Assembly: GCA_014607495.2 (NCBI GenBank)
Contig: CP053169.1
Location: 682,001-746,000 of the forward strand
Origin: Carposina sasakii
Lineage: Eukaryota > Arthropoda > Insecta > Lepidoptera > Carposinidae
Length of the DNA: 64,000 bases
Reading direction: 5' to 3'
Both the position numbers and the translations under genes were made by a program. Below the pieces are notes generated by a model that saw nothing but the letters and a program-made list of their open reading frames with translations, did not search any database and was not told where the DNA came from. Below, piece by piece: positions 19,559-32,520 of this stretch (its first letter is position 1; every line of letters starts with the position of its first letter).

Positions 19559-22500
19559 TTACGACACGTCCTGCTCCTCCACGTCTTGTGCTTGCTCTTT
19601 CTGTTCCGCTTCACCTGCAGGACAGAAATACATAGTCAGTATTGCTAATCTTATTGTAAGTTGTAAATTAGTAGTTACAATTTCACAAAAACTTTACAAT
19701 GTTCTGCCTGATAATGCCACAAAATAATTCTAAATGTCTCCATCAGCCTAAATGTAACCATCAGCTTGTGCTTTCACATAAGTACAAACAACCTAAATAA
19801 CATCCTGCCCCAAGGGGTCAAGAGGGCAATTGCATAATGACAACATATTAATTTACCTTTCAATAGAACATTTTTGGTTATGGTTTAGTTTTGGTTTACC
19901 TGTGTATATTTGACAGTGTTTCAGACATTTTGCTATAACCATAGTTAAAATTTAGCGCGATACGAAATGTGTGTAACACAACGTTGTTGCTTGTGGTCAA
20001 GTGACGTACCGGACTCGGTGTCGGCCTGCATGTCGGAGGTCCACAGCGTGAGGTTGTCGCGCAGCAGCTGCATGATGAGCGTGGAGTCCTTGTAGCTCTC
20101 CTCGGAGAGGGTGTCCAGCTCGGCGATGGCGTCGTCGAAGGCCGCCTTGGCGAGCCGGCACGCGCGGTCCGGGCTGTTCAGGATCTCGTAGTAGAACACC
20201 TGGTGGTGATGTGCAGAGCATGGGTTAGTTCCGGGGGTTATGTATAAATTGCATTTGACACGAAAGTTAAATAATTCAATGTTTAGCTTTAAACGATGTT
20301 TCAATGGTTATGTAAAAACACTGCAAATATTTGTTATCGCACGATTGACAATAATGCAGTATTTTGTATGTTAGGTGCCACTGACTTTCCAAAGATTTGT
20401 TGACTATTTGTTACAGACAATATAATAAAGATGTGTCAACCTATTGAAACGAAATATGGTCATAATTTGATACAAATATCAAAACTATAATAGTCTTTGC
20501 ACATGGCAGGTACCATCGCCAGGTGTATTAAATTGTGTGCTACACTATTGTGGTATCCGCCATATTAAAATTCTCTTAACACGTTGACGGACAGTTGCGT
20601 CTATAGCCGTCAAGTTCAAGTTCACTATGTGACATGACGGCAATAGCCGTCCAATACGAAACGGTCGTTTTTAGACACTGCGGCTGTATTGAATTAATCA
20701 AAATTAAGTGTATTTAAGCAGAAAGAGTAAAACCATACTTCTAATATTCTAAAAATTACAAAAACATATATTGTCAATTTTCGAATTTCACTTGTTTCTA
20801 CTGTCCGTCAACGTGTTAAAAGGGCCTCTACATTTTGGCTACGGCCTGATGGACGCCTCTCAAAGGACCGGGACTCTGTACTAAACTATAGTGAATTACC
20901 AAAGAATTACATACACACATATAATCACGCCGTTATCCCTTTCAAACTTATGTACTTAAAAACTAGTACATAACTCTGTTTAGTTTATGAGTTAGTCAAA
21001 CCTAGTAAATGGTAAAGCTTATGAATTACAGATGACTATTTTATAGCACCAACGGACATTAAATTTAACACGCAACAATTAATTGTCTGTATCTTTACAA
21101 GATAATTCACATGGTTACAAGTTTCAGTCTCGAAATTTCGAATAGTCCTAATTATATGTACTTCTCGTGTAAAATGTAGCACTTTCAGCGCAATATCATT
21201 CAGTCCGCGAAGTACATATACTTTGTCGTACTCATTTTTGCTGTGGTTTTACCGTCTAAAAGTGAGATATGTCGCCTCACATCTCATCCTATCAATGCAT
21301 GATTACCTAATGCGGCGTATAGTTTGCACAGCATGACGTCACACCGGCGGTGATTCAGCAATGCTGGATGTAGGTCATTCTATGTGCTTATAGGCATCAC
21401 ACTTGATTACTTAGGTTATTATTCTATAAACTGCCTAACCAAGTCAGCATAGTATATTTGAAAACATTGATACATATGTACAATGCAAGGGATATATGTA
21501 TAACTAACCTGTTATTGACATGACGTTACTGAAGCTTGCCAAATTGAGTCACGTGTAAGTATGTTAATTGGAATAATAAAGTATGAATCATAGATATATA
21601 CTTATTGCATAAATTTCAAATTCTTCATTTCAAAACAACATAAGTAAAGCTATACATTTTGGTTATCATAAAGCATCAGTATTACTAGCGGTCGCCCGCG
21701 ACTGTGCGCATAAACTTTACAAACTTGGTAATTTCTTAATTCTAGATTAGATTGATCAAGTCTTGATAGAAATCACTTTCACCAGCGCCATGTAAACAAT
21801 GTCATAAGGCTTCCAACCAGTCGAATTGGAAGAGGTCATCATAGTCCACGCATATTTTATGGTGTTGCCAGAACCGCGGAACTCAAAAACCACGTTTTGC
21901 ATAGCGGGGCCGTAAATGACCAGTAGTAGATTGCTAGGTCATCTTTTTTTTATAACTGAAATTAACACATTCACTGTCACCAACAACGTATTTGTCTTCT
22001 TGAGTTTTCAAGAGGTGCTGCCAAAGCTTATTTCCGTCCCTGCACTAGGCGTTGAACTGAAGTCGGCACGCTCAGTAAACCTGTCCGCAGCGAGCGATGC
22101 ACATCAGTGGACGATGAGTGGCAGGCACATCGAGCGGGCACTCACCGAGAAGTTGAGCGCGAGGCCCAGACGGATGGGATGCGTGGGCGGGAGCTCCGTC
22201 ATGGCGATGTCGGAGGCCGCCTTGTATGCCACCAGCGAGTTCTCGGCCGCCTCCTTGCGGTCGCCTCCCGTCGCGAACTCCGCCAGGTACCGGTGGTAGT
22301 CGCCCTGGAACGTGAGGGGACTACACTTAGTCAATTATGACATAGGACATTAACCAGTACAGCTCTATGGCTGAGAACAGCAGCCCCCCATGACTTGAAT
22401 TTGATAGCCTATGTGTTATTCTGATATTAAATATTTTATTTCAGGCGTTACTATTCAGAAGTTCCAATTTCCATCAAGGGCCCGGTGGTGGGCATACCCT

Positions 22501-25500
22501 TGATGGAATTTTTTTCTGATGTATAAGCTATGTACTTGACAAGTTTAAACAGAATCCATTTAGATTAACAAACATACATACATACATCCTCACAAACTTT
22601 CGCATTTATAATATTAGTAGGATTATATTAACTTATTTTACGGTATACACGTTTTTTCGCTCTGTAACTACACGGCGCTGGTAACTTTAGCAAACTGCGG
22701 CGCAGTACCTTATGCTCCATGAATACACGGTAACTATGCAAGGTTGAGTAATAATGCTGGAATATGATGTAAAACCTGCACCAAATTATGTGAAGTTGAC
22801 AAACAAGCTTCTTCCTACTCGTGAGATTAATGTCACTCATTCAGATGCCAAAACCACTAATGTCACAAGAAATATATTATATACTACTTTTGCAATAACA
22901 CATTATAAATTAGTAAGAAAAATATTTTAAACATTCTACAAATACATTTACAATCATACAAAGTTGTGCAAAGGTTAACTTTTGATCAGTGCTGACAATA
23001 TTATGTAAGACACCTTACTTACAGACAAAATTAATTTGTCTGTAGTTTTTTACAAAAAAATACACATAGAATCAATGACAAAGATAATTTTCTTCTAGCC
23101 ATTTAAATAATGGCCATTAAATCTATCTTAAGAAACTGTAAGAAAACCATGGCTTTAAGTGTTGTTACCTTCATTTTGTAATAGAAGACTTTGGACTCTC
23201 CAGTCTGTGAGCTTGGGATGAGGTGCTTGTCGAGGACGTTGAGGATGTCAGAGCAGATGTCTCGCAGCTCCTTCTCCACCTGGCTGCGGTATGCTCGGAT
23301 CATGTTCAGTTTGTCCTCTGCACCCTGAAAAGTTATGAAGAACACATGATAAAGATTTATGCATATTATTTAAATAGGCTCGAGTTCTTTCTTAATTTCA
23401 AAGGGCTTGTGTTAGAGAATATGATAAGACAGCATAGTATGTGTGAAAGGTCATTCCTATCAAGAATGAATAGTTTGTAATATCAAAATCCATTCACAAG
23501 ACTAACTTATTAGTAAGATTGAACCAATGAGCTTAACAACCCCTTAACCCTTCATTATCTATAGATACCAAGTCAACAAATGAAAATCATGTCACAAAAG
23601 GCAAAGATACTATACTATTTTATCTTAAGATAAAATATCATTCACCATCATACTTGTATGAACTGACAAACAGCATATTTTTGATACTCATACAAACTAT
23701 AAGTAAGACAGTGGTATTATATCTAACTTCTAAGATCTCTTGAATTTTGAGGAATAACATTGTTTTAAAAGATTTATCATAAAGGTGCTCACTCCTAGCC
23801 TGCCACTAACATCATAACTAACCATCAGTATTATCATTAAAAGTTACTTCATGCTAAACCTTGTTTCATAAATAGTTTATTTGCACGAGAATTTAATTTA
23901 TCTCCGTAAGTGTAGGCAAAGATTTATTCACTGACTTTAAGTGTGATTTTGTAATAAATAAAAACTGATCTTCTCCAAGAGATAGGCAAACATGTCAGTT
24001 GGAAATGAAGGTAAAAAGTAATAAAGTTTTCTAATAAACATAGTTATGAAAATAATTATGAAAATTACATGCAAATCATCTATATGATCATTAATTAAGA
24101 ACAATTTAATGGTTAGAAAGTCTTAGTACAAGCAACAATGCACTTAAACTGATTGAAGCTCTCTCCAGTATTTATTTTCCCCACCTTCATTATAATTAAA
24201 CCAATCACGGTATAAGAAGTCCAGCAAATTATTAACAAATGGGTATGATTTAAGCTGTCACCAATTGAAGTTGTTTTCTGTTTCCTTGATAATAGAGTTT
24301 GCCCCCAAAATAATAGATTTGTCACCAAAATCTAGTCACCAAACAATATAAAATCAGTTCCACGAAAAATCACCTAAAATCATGGATATAAGGTCTAGTA
24401 CCAAATTAATATTTTTGAATGTATTTTAATAGGTTTGTCCTAATAAGTATTGAAGCAAATTAATTAAAAGTGATCACCAATCAATCATATTTTTGTCGCT
24501 AGTAATCGTCTTGGACTTAAACATGTAACCTAACACTGAAGAAATCGTTCTTCGATCTCATTCTTCTAACCTATATTGCCAGATTCCGATCCGCCCAAAC
24601 AGGTAACCATAAGCAATTAGCTAAATTTGCAAGTAAATTTGGTGACAGATCTATCATTGACAAACCTATTATTTAAGTAACAAAACTATTATTGTGAGAA
24701 CAATGTTTATATTCAATCAATGCACTACAATTTCTTTGGTGATCCATCTTTTATTTTACACATATATTAACATTAATTTGGTGATACAACTTGATGACAA
24801 ATATAAATTTTGGTCACAGAAAATATAGTTCCCTTAACAAACTAAATAAAAATGTATGAAACAGTGTGCAGATTGCAAAGACGCTAGAGCTGCGGCGGTA
24901 AACAGACCTCATATTTTGCTATGAGTTTAGTATAGTTAAATTTGATTGAATATGCTTTTATTTAACCTCAATCAATTACAGAAGTTGTTAATAAAATATT
25001 GTACAAGCTATGGTTATACAATAAATTAGAAACATTGCTTAGACTTCATGTTGAATAAATATTATGAAATCTCAAGCTGAAAGTAACAAATGAAATGTGG
25101 TGAAAGTAAATATTCTTCACAGGATACAGTATAATTAACATCAGCCTGTGCTAATGATAGAACCATGTGAAAGCCAGTTGTGCAATGACTAACGGGATCA
25201 CTATGTTAAGTAAGTCACCTAACATGCATGCTAGTCATCTCAAGTCAATAAAGATAAAACTGACCACACCCAGTTAAGAGCAAAAAGTATTGTTTTTAAT
25301 CACTAAATTGCTTAAATAAAGGTTTCAAAGAGTCCAGTGTCATGACTATAGAAACAATTGCTTGTGTATGAAACATTGCAATGATAGGTAAACATTTTCT
25401 CTGCAAAATTAACAGACCAAACAAGCAAATAGATACTAATAATAGAAGATCAACGGAGTGAAATATGTCTTAATATGGAGATTCTAATAAAATAGTTTTA

Positions 25501-26999
25501 TAATGTAAAAAAATTAGTTTGCCACCAATGTTGAAGGTTGAATGTCACATTTTAAAAATATCCTTTTGTATCACTGAAGTCATAAGCACCTCACAGTTGC
25601 AACCTTTGTTTTTGTACTTTACATCTCAGTGGTTTGAGACAAAAGCTATAGCCTTTTGTACTTTTTTGTAGGAAATAGTAACCTTCATGTAATCAGCTCA
25701 CTACCTCTGCATTACACTCTTGTTTCCAACTACACCATGCTTATTACACTTAATACAGAGATAGTTGCTGCATAATGCTGCTAATGAAATCTTTCTTTCA
25801 CTTCTTATTACACAGGTAATTGGTGCAAATATGACAGATATTCACATGTAGTATAACATAAGAAAGGCAAAATCTGAAAATTAAATAGTCTATACATACT
25901 TTTGATTCTTCTTTCTGTTCGATGGAGGAAATAATCCTCCATGATGCTCTGCGAGCCCCTATGACATTCTTGTATGCAACTGAGAGCAGGTTCCTCTCTT
26001 CCACTGTGAGTTCATTATCTGATACATTACGGGAGGCTACATTTTTCATTGCCTCTACCATTTCTGAAAAAGTAACATATATCTTAGATTTTTAGTAGAG
26101 TAAAAAGTTGCAGTCTAATAACTTAGTAGCTACATAAATTAGTCACACTGCAATAAAAGGTTATTAAACTAGGATGTCAGTTAAATTCCATTCTTAATTT
26201 GAGTAGTTCACAGAATATATCTCATTTACTAAAACGAAAGTGAATATCTTTATGGATCCACCTTTATCAAGATAACCTCGACAATGAATGCATTATCTTA
26301 GTCAATATGTGTGTTACTGAACAAGATTCACAGGTGGGTAATGTCCTCAAATTACGAACAATAGGTGAAATCTACGTTTCTTGTTAACTAAATTAATAGT
26401 CACTAAGCAACCTAGAAAATTCTCAAAGATCTAATCTAGTCATTAGACTAAAAATGATATGCATGAGCGAACGCAATGACATCGATCGTACATTTAATTC
26501 CTGAGATGAAAAATAAGAAACACCTAATTTCCCTGTTCATTTTGGTCGATAACCGAAGGAATTCAAGATATGATAAGGGTTCTTCTTATCATAAACCCAT
26601 CATTAGGAGAATAGTTCTAGGATGAACATTGTAAAAGGCATTTATGTAGCAAATTTTTGGGAAAAATGTAAAGGGCATCCCACCGGTGGATGACGCATCG
26701 ATCGCAGACCAAGCCTTAACTATTGCCATTGATTTGTTACATTAGACGGACAATTAGATTCAAAACGTACCTATATAACGTAAATATACAAGTAAAGAGA
26801 CCAAATAAGGCCTTTACTAGCAATAAAGATTATAAATTTCATATTACAATTTCTAAATCGACTTTCAACTGTCGGCGAATTTGGGATAGAATTTTCATAC
26901 CTATTACAACGGATATAACAAAAATATGTACTTACCATCATAGCGTTCTGCCTGCTCAGCTAACTTTGCTTTATACACATTATCTTCCCTTTCGGACAT
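19559..26999 (-). CDS. 14-3-3epsilon: 14-3-3 protein epsilon, complete
   Basis: Dimeric cytoplasmic adaptor that binds phosphoserine/threonine peptides and regulates Ras/MAPK, FoxO and cell-cycle proteins. Minus-strand exons in order: 26936-26999, 25900-26063, 23169-23324, 22146-22304, 20010-20199, 19559-19614; sum 789 nt, 262 aa, the length of the insect epsilon isoform. It starts [20 protein letters not shown]. Family signatures are [49 protein letters not shown] (phosphate-pocket Arg-Tyr) and [19 protein letters not shown]; the acidic tail ends QDVEEQDVS. Relative to the fly protein it has an extra residue or two in [11 protein letters not shown]. Exons are not GC-rich and no splice-boundary array is present. 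A GC-rich block with a YY1-like site lies just upstream of the start codon. Confidence 0.97.
20500..20885 (+). mobile_element. Retroposon-like repeat split by a MITE
   Basis: Flanks 20500-20579 and 20816-20885 together match 11090-11265 (ATGGCGG/ATGGCAG ... CCATATTAAA..TTCTCTTAAA then GGGCCTCTACAT, GGACCGGGACTCTGTA). The interruption is the 236-bp MITE at 20580-20815. Lies in the 14-3-3 intron between exons 22146-22304 and 20010-20199. Confidence 0.75.
20580..20815. mobile_element. TTAA-target MITE (piggyBac-like)
   Basis: Perfect inverted ends CACGTTGACGGACAGT / ACTGTCCGTCAACGTG, flanked on both sides by TTAA (20576-20579, 20816-20819). The paralogous repeat at 11090-11265 has a single TCTTAAAAGGG at the matching point, so the empty site is visible in the same window. 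TTAA duplication is the hallmark of the piggyBac superfamily. Internal GACGGCAATAGCCGTC-type palindromes. Confidence 0.85.
24200..24860. repeat. Intron tract with repeated TCACCAAA / TTTGGTGA motifs
   Basis: In the large 14-3-3 intron, short motifs such as GTCACCAAA, GATCACCAA and their inverses TTTGGTGA recur many times on both strands, as in subterminal repeats of some MITEs. I could not fix ends or a target duplication. The rest of this intron (23325-25899) shows nothing else. Confidence 0.3.
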
Positions 27000-27130
27000 T
27001 GTGGATGACAAATGATTTTTCACTAACTAAATCCGAATCGCCAGGTCACTAATTCACCAAGATGGCCGCGCCCGCCAACCGAATCCAAATTCGATCTTCA
27101 ACTAAACTCCGCCCATGACGTCATAGAAAT
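27000..27130 (-). promoter_or_regulatory. Probable 14-3-3 epsilon promoter / 5' UTR
   Basis: Immediately upstream of the ATG at 26999. CACCAAGATGGCCGCGCCCG at 27055-27074 contains a YY1/pleiohomeotic-like core (AAGATGGC) in a short GC-rich patch within AT-rich surroundings, a layout common at TATA-less housekeeping start sites. TGACGTCATAG follows at about 27117. Position of the start site is inferred. Confidence 0.4.
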
Positions 27131-27600
27131 GGCAGCTTCCGCTCTATGGAAAATGTTGCCAGTATACCAAATAAAAAAGTCAAAATGTCAAAATAAAGGT
27201 TGAAACAAACTGCACGACTATCTTGAAAGAGTGAAATTTTTTTTACCAATGAATGACTAACACGTTCTCTGCAAGTAGATTTTTTTAGCATGCCGACATC
27301 AGTTCAACACCAAGTGCCAGAACGCTAATAAGCGTCGATAGAACTCCTGCACCCGTATGATGAATTTGGTGAGAGCGAAATGTCTCACTTTTAAATATCA
27401 AATTTACAGAGCTAAGTAATAACAAACAAGGCAAGTGTTTCTACTTGGTGTGTAAAAAGGGATTGCAAGCCACTTCTATCAGCCCTAATTCCTTCAGTCC
27501 TGGCCCGAGAATGTTTTATTATTTTATTACAGATAAACCGACTTCCTAATACATAAATACCTATATATATATATAGAAATACCTACATAAATGTATAAAT
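27131..27600. other. Intergenic DNA, nothing recognised
   Basis: AT-rich, no open frame with family resemblance, one short TA-rich simple repeat near 27560-27575. It separates the 14-3-3 promoter from the transposon cluster. Confidence 0.5.
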
Positions 27601-27901
27601 TTATCTACCTACAATTTTCTTTATAAAACTAAATATACTTTACAATCGAATGCCATTAATTTTGACAAAATGGGTCAGAACTTTTATAAATGAAGTGTGG
27701 ACAAGGGACAACAAACATTTAAAGTTAGTAGAGAGGGGAATTTCAGGAGGGAGGAAATTATAGAGGGAGGAAGAAACATTAGGGCAGTTGAAAGAGATAT
27801 AATCTGCAATGCCTTCTGCCAAACCATTACCAAACCACATTCACAGAGCGAGTTATCCCTAACTTTAATCTTAGCCAAATGGACGGGTGTGCAAGAATGA
27901 T
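27601..27901 (-). pseudogene. LINE 3' end, minus strand, split by an LTR element (3' part)
   Basis: Minus-strand translation reads CTPVHLAKIKVRDNSLCECG, closely similar to the zinc-knuckle-like tail CTPVFLAKIHVRDHSICECG of the plus-strand LINE at 35380-35480, and continues into a similar carboxyl end with a frame change near 27800. The missing upstream part is found on the other side of the LTR element (32521-32660). Confidence 0.8.
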
Positions 27902-28421
27902 TGTAGGTGACCTGATACATATTTATATATATCTATATGTGTATTTATATTTATTAATACTAAACAGATACACTATATTTCATATATATGTACACCTACA
28001 AGAAGACAAGCATTACACACATCATAGTCATACATTCGCAACACTATATTTAACGCACAAGCAACGCCGCGCGATATCCGTAGTTCAGCAAAACTGCTGA
28101 CGGCGTCGAACGTGATCGCGCCACACCACGCTGCCCATGCGCTGGTACCTCCAGTCGTCCGAGGACTGTGACGCAGAGTCCACGCCACCCTGTACTGCGA
28201 CGACCCACATACGCGAGTGCCGCTACGCCACTGGTGGCCTATTTATATATATATGTGTTGTGTATGTACTTTCGTGTCTGTGAACTTTCTTCTGTCTTTG
28301 TGTACTTTCACTCTTCTCCTTCTGACTTTCTGTGTTGTGGTAATACATTCGTTTACTCCTGAAACTGAAGTTTCCTTCACGCCGCCACAACCTACCTAGT
28401 GACCTCAAACATCATCCCTAA
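27902..28421 (+). repeat. 5' LTR
   Basis: 520 bp, begins TGTAGGTGACCTGATACATA and ends near CATCATCCCTAA. Same sequence at 31998-32520 apart from a GCC indel (near 28216) and a T/C change (TGTACTGCG versus TGTACCGCG). A TATATATATATG stretch precedes the second half. Confidence 0.93.
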
Positions 28422-28505
28422 ACTGGTGACCCCTCAAAGGACACGGACATTACTAAACAGTGAAAGTGATTCAACATCACCACGCGCACGAATTCGCACA
28501 TCAAA

Positions 28506-31500
28506 ATGGCGGAATGCAAACCTGCCGTTCCTACACATGCCTGGACGACTCACCAACATCTCGACGGTCAACCCATCACCGTCGCACCGGCACCATCATC
28601 GTCATTATCACAGGTCGAAGTGCTGACGCGTCAAATTGCAGCCCTCACTAAGATAGTGAGTGACCTTACTGCGCGCGCACAGCGACCTAGACCGATGACA
28701 AATCTACGACGAGATCATCGTAGCCGACCATCATCACTGCGCAAGGCGCGGCAGATACCATCAGCCGCCCCCGCCCCCGCCCACGCCGATTCTTCCGAGG
28801 CGCAGGACTTCGCGGAACAGGCGCAGCCGTCACCGCGCTCATTCGCCGGACACACGGCGATGACGTCACAGAACGCCCGCAACTCCACCACCGGTCGCCT
28901 CTTCATCAGGGATCGTGCATCACAAACTGAATACCTGATAGACACCGGAAGTGACGTGTGTGTGTTACCAGTGTCCGCGATCCGCGAGTGCCGTACAAAA
29001 ACGTCATATCAGCTCGGTGCTGCCAATGGTTCGGCTATCGATACTTACGGGTATGTAAATTTAAATTTAAACTTGGGCCTACGTCGTAACTTCCCATGGC
29101 GTTTCGTGGTTGCTGACGTCACGAAAGCCATAATCGGCGTAGATTTTCTTTCACATTATGGGCTTATCGTCGACGTCAGCAAACACAAACTCTCCGATAG
29201 CCTAACCAAGGTCAGTACCGTAGCTTCTTTAGCTAGTAAGAACAGTTTATCTCTGTCCAGGATTATAGTCCCGACTGGAGGTAACAGTGTGTATCACGCG
29301 ATTCTGTCCGAATATCCGGAAATAACACGCCCTGCTGGTACTCCGGGTATCGTCAAGCACAATACTACACACCATATTATTACCTCACCAGGCCCTCCAG
29401 TATCATGCTCGCCCCGACGACGTCTCGCCCCCGACAAATTAAAAATTGCGAAACAAGAAATCGAATGCATGTTATCGAACGGTACAGCGCGTCCGTCCGA
29501 TAGTCCGTGGGCATCCCCACTCCACCTCGCGTCCAAAAAGGACAATGGTTGGCGTCCTTGCGGCGACTACCGCCTACTCAACGCCAGAACTATCCCGGAT
29601 AAATACCCGATCCGTCATATACATGACTTTTCGCACAGTCTGTCTGGTTGTAAGTACTTTTCGGTCATTGACCTTGTTAAGGCTTACAACCAGATACCGG
29701 TCGCTAAGGAGGACATACCGAAGACCGCAATCACCACCCCTTTCGGTTTGTACGAATTCCCCTTTATGACGTTCGGGCTTAGGAATGCTGGTCAAACTTT
29801 CCAGAGGTTTGTCGACGAAATGACGCGTGGCCTAGACTTCGTCTACCCATACCTCGACGACTTTTTAGTTTTTAGCAAGTCGGCTCGAGAGCACGAAGAC
29901 CACCTTCGACAACTTTTTAAACGTATGCAGACCTACGGCGTACTCATAAACACGAGTAAGTGTGTTTTCGGCGCTCCCGAGGTAACATTTCTAGGTTACG
30001 CCATTTCGGAAAGTGGCACCAAGCCTCTGGAAAGCAAGGTTCGAGCTATTTCGGAATTTCCAATTCCGAAAACAGTCAGGGAGCTTAGGCGATTTCTCGG
30101 CATGGTAAATTTTTACCGCCGATTTTTACCCAACGCCGCCCAGACTCAAGCTCCCCTGAACGCCTTGCTGACCGGATCGGTCAAGGCTTCCCATCCCGTC
30201 CACATAGAGGGAAATTCGCTGCAAGCCTTTAGGGATTGTTTGAAGAGCCTGAGCAACGCTGCTCTATTGGCTCACCCTGACTCGCAAGCTAAGTTAGGAC
30301 TTGTCACTGATGCCTCTGATACGGCAATAGGTGCAGTCCTACAGCAGCTTAAGGATGGATCTTGGCAGCCTTTAGCATTTTTCTCGCGCAAGTTGAGCCC
30401 ATCGCAAGCGAAGTACTCACCGTACGATCGCGAGCTCCTTGCCATCTACGAGAGCATAAGGTACTTCCGCCACATGCTAGAGGCCACTCACTTCACGGTC
30501 TATACTGACCACAAGCCGCTCTGTTACGCTTTCCACGAACGGAAACGTAACTGTTCGCCGCGTCAGTATAGACACCTTGACTTCATCTCGCAGTTCACCA
30601 CCGAGATTCGCCACATCTCGGGTAAGAGTAACGTCGTGGCCGACACACTCTCCCGCGTGAACGAACTGCAGATGCCCGTCGATCTTGAAGTGATGGCCAA
30701 AATGCAAGCTACAGATCCAGACCTTACAGCGTGTCTCCGGGGTGAGTCCTCTCTTCGCCTCATCAAGACGAAGGTTCCTGGAAGTCGTACTGCTTTGTAC
30801 TGCGACGCCAGTACGCCGACTCTTAGGCCCTTCGTCCCGCAACAACTGCGTCAGCAGGTATATAACTGCCTGCATTTGCTTTGCCACCCAGGCGCAAACG
30901 CCACATCCAAGCTCGTTGCAGAACGCTTTGTGGGGCCTCTGATGCGCAAGGACTGCCGTGAATGGGCTAAGGCATGTTTGGCCTGCCAGCGCACGAAGGT
31001 AAACAGGCACGTCGCGTCACCTTTAGGTACGCATGATTTACCTTCGGCGCGATTCAAACATGTCCATCTAGACCTGATCGGCCCTCTGCCGCCAGATGGT
31101 GAATATCGGTATTGCCTTACAGCCGTCGATCGCTTCACGCGATGGCCGGAAGCTGTACCACTTACCGATATTACAGCCGAAACGGTAGCAAAAGCGTTCC
31201 TTTCCTGTTGGGTGTCGCGCTATGGATGTCCTTCCGAGATCGTTACCGACCGCGGAGGACAGTTCCAATCAGCGCTGTTCCAGCAACTGTCCAAGTCCAT
31301 CGGTTTCGATCACCGAAGGACAACGGCTTACCACCCACAGTGCAACGGCTTGGTTGAGCGTTTTCACCGCCAACTAAAGGCAGCCATTACCTGCCATGCT
31401 GACGCAAACTGGACCGAGACGTTACCTCTCGTTCTTCTCGGCATACGAACCTCCATCAAGGAGGACTTGAAGACTTCTTCAGCTGAACTGGTGTACGGTG

Positions 31501-31715
31501 AGCCACTCCGCCTACCTGGCGAATTCTTCGGCCATAACCTCACAGGCTACACCACCGACATCACCGAATTCTCAGCACGTCTCAAGTCCTTTGCCGAGAA
31601 GATACGTCCGGTCCCAACCCAGCACCACTCGAAACACAAAACTTTCGTGTTTAAGGACCTCACCACATGTAGCCACGTATTCCTTAGGGAAGACGCGCTA
31701 CGTGGTTCCCTCTAA
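28506..31715 (+). CDS. Ty3/gypsy pol polyprotein (1069 aa), gag capsid missing, early stop in integrase C-terminus
   Basis: Retrotransposon enzyme chain. Order: a short N-terminal stub with a coiled-coil-like stretch ([16 protein letters not shown], residues about 38-55); protease [10 protein letters not shown] (about 146); reverse transcriptase with [16 protein letters not shown] and the YLDD catalytic motif (about 449); RNase H with [12 protein letters not shown] and [10 protein letters not shown]; integrase with an H-H-C-C zinc site (ending CLACQ) and acidic residues in DLIGPLP, TDRGGQF and the Glu of NGLVERFH. There is no capsid domain or CCHC knuckle between stub and protease, so gag looks deleted. 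A TAA at 31713-31715 cuts the frame, but the same frame stays open for 53 more codons to 31877, with a GPY/F-like region after the stop. The element is probably unable to move without help. Confidence 0.9.
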   Translation: MAECKPAVPTHAWTTHQHLDGQPITVAPAPSSSLSQVEVLTRQIAALTKIVSDLTARAQRPRPMTNLRRDHRSRPSSLRKARQIPSAAPAPAHADSSEAQDFAEQAQPSPRSFAGHTAMTSQNARNSTTGRLFIRDRASQTEYLIDTGSDVCVLPVSAIRECRTKTSYQLGAANGSAIDTYGYVNLNLNLGLRRNFPWRFVVADVTKAIIGVDFLSHYGLIVDVSKHKLSDSLTKVSTVASLASKNSLSLSRIIVPTGGNSVYHAILSEYPEITRPAGTPGIVKHNTTHHIITSPGPPVSCSPRRRLAPDKLKIAKQEIECMLSNGTARPSDSPWASPLHLASKKDNGWRPCGDYRLLNARTIPDKYPIRHIHDFSHSLSGCKYFSVIDLVKAYNQIPVAKEDIPKTAITTPFGLYEFPFMTFGLRNAGQTFQRFVDEMTRGLDFVYPYLDDFLVFSKSAREHEDHLRQLFKRMQTYGVLINTSKCVFGAPEVTFLGYAISESGTKPLESKVRAISEFPIPKTVRELRRFLGMVNFYRRFLPNAAQTQAPLNALLTGSVKASHPVHIEGNSLQAFRDCLKSLSNAALLAHPDSQAKLGLVTDASDTAIGAVLQQLKDGSWQPLAFFSRKLSPSQAKYSPYDRELLAIYESIRYFRHMLEATHFTVYTDHKPLCYAFHERKRNCSPRQYRHLDFISQFTTEIRHISGKSNVVADTLSRVNELQMPVDLEVMAKMQATDPDLTACLRGESSLRLIKTKVPGSRTALYCDASTPTLRPFVPQQLRQQVYNCLHLLCHPGANATSKLVAERFVGPLMRKDCREWAKACLACQRTKVNRHVASPLGTHDLPSARFKHVHLDLIGPLPPDGEYRYCLTAVDRFTRWPEAVPLTDITAETVAKAFLSCWVSRYGCPSEIVTDRGGQFQSALFQQLSKSIGFDHRRTTAYHPQCNGLVERFHRQLKAAITCHADANWTETLPLVLLGIRTSIKEDLKTSSAELVYGEPLRLPGEFFGHNLTGYTTDITEFSARLKSFAEKIRPVPTQHHSKHKTFVFKDLTTCSHVFLREDALRGSL

Positions 31716-31997
31716 CCGGCCTACACAGGCCCACACGAAGTTTTGTGCCGAGGTGCTAAGCACTTTAAAATACGCGTCAGGGGTAAGGACGTGACAGTCA
31801 GTATAGATCGGCTGAAACCAGCCTATATACTGACTGACAATGCCGTACCTCTACCGCCCGCCACGCGGCGGTACTGATCCTCCTGACCGACCACCACAAC
31901 CAGACCATCCACCACCTGTGCGGGTAACGCGATCGGGTAGGCGAGTTCACTTCCCAGATTACTATCGCCCGTAGACTCGGTCTCTGGAAGGGAGTAC

Positions 31998-32520
31998 TGT
32001 AGGTGACCTGATACATATTTATATATATCTATATGTGTATTTATATTTATTAATACTAAACAGATACACTATATTTCATATATATGTACACCTACAAGAA
32101 GACAAGCATTACACACATCATAGTCATACATTCGCAACACTATATTTAACGCACAAGCAACGCCGCGCGATATCCGTAGTTCAGCAAAACTGCTGACGGC
32201 GTCGAACGTGATCGCGCCACACCACGCTGCCCATGCGCTGGTACCTCCAGTCGTCCGAGGACTGTGACGCAGAGTCCACGCCACCCTGTACCGCGACGAC
32301 CCACATACGCGAGTGCCGCCGCTACGCCACTGGTGGCCTATTTATATATATATGTGTTGTGTATGTACTTTCGTGTCTGTGAACTTTCTTCTGTCTTTGT
32401 GTACTTTCACTCTTCTCCTTCTGACTTTCTGTGTTGTGGTAATACATTCGTTTACTCCTGAAACTGAAGTTTCCTTCACGCCGCCACAACCTACCTAGTG
32501 ACCTCAAACATCATCCCTAA
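31998..32520 (+). repeat. 3' LTR
   Basis: 523 bp, near-identical to the 5' LTR. Preceded by a purine-rich tract and followed by the target duplication ATGAT. Confidence 0.93.

Larger units (their letters stand above)
27902..32520 (+). mobile_element. Ty3/gypsy LTR retrotransposon with target duplication ATGAT
   Basis: Flanked by ATGAT at 27897-27901 and 32521-32525. LTRs at 27902-28421 and 31998-32520 differ by one 3-bp indel and very few substitutions, so the insertion is young. A primer-binding-like TGGTGACCCC lies just after the 5' LTR (28424-28433) and a purine-rich tract GGAAGGGAG just before the 3' LTR. One pol frame lies between. It is inserted in a minus-strand LINE copy. Confidence 0.93.

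Noticed and set aside
28687..31268. Minus-strand frames within the LTR element
   Set aside because: Shadows of the pol frame; no domain features.
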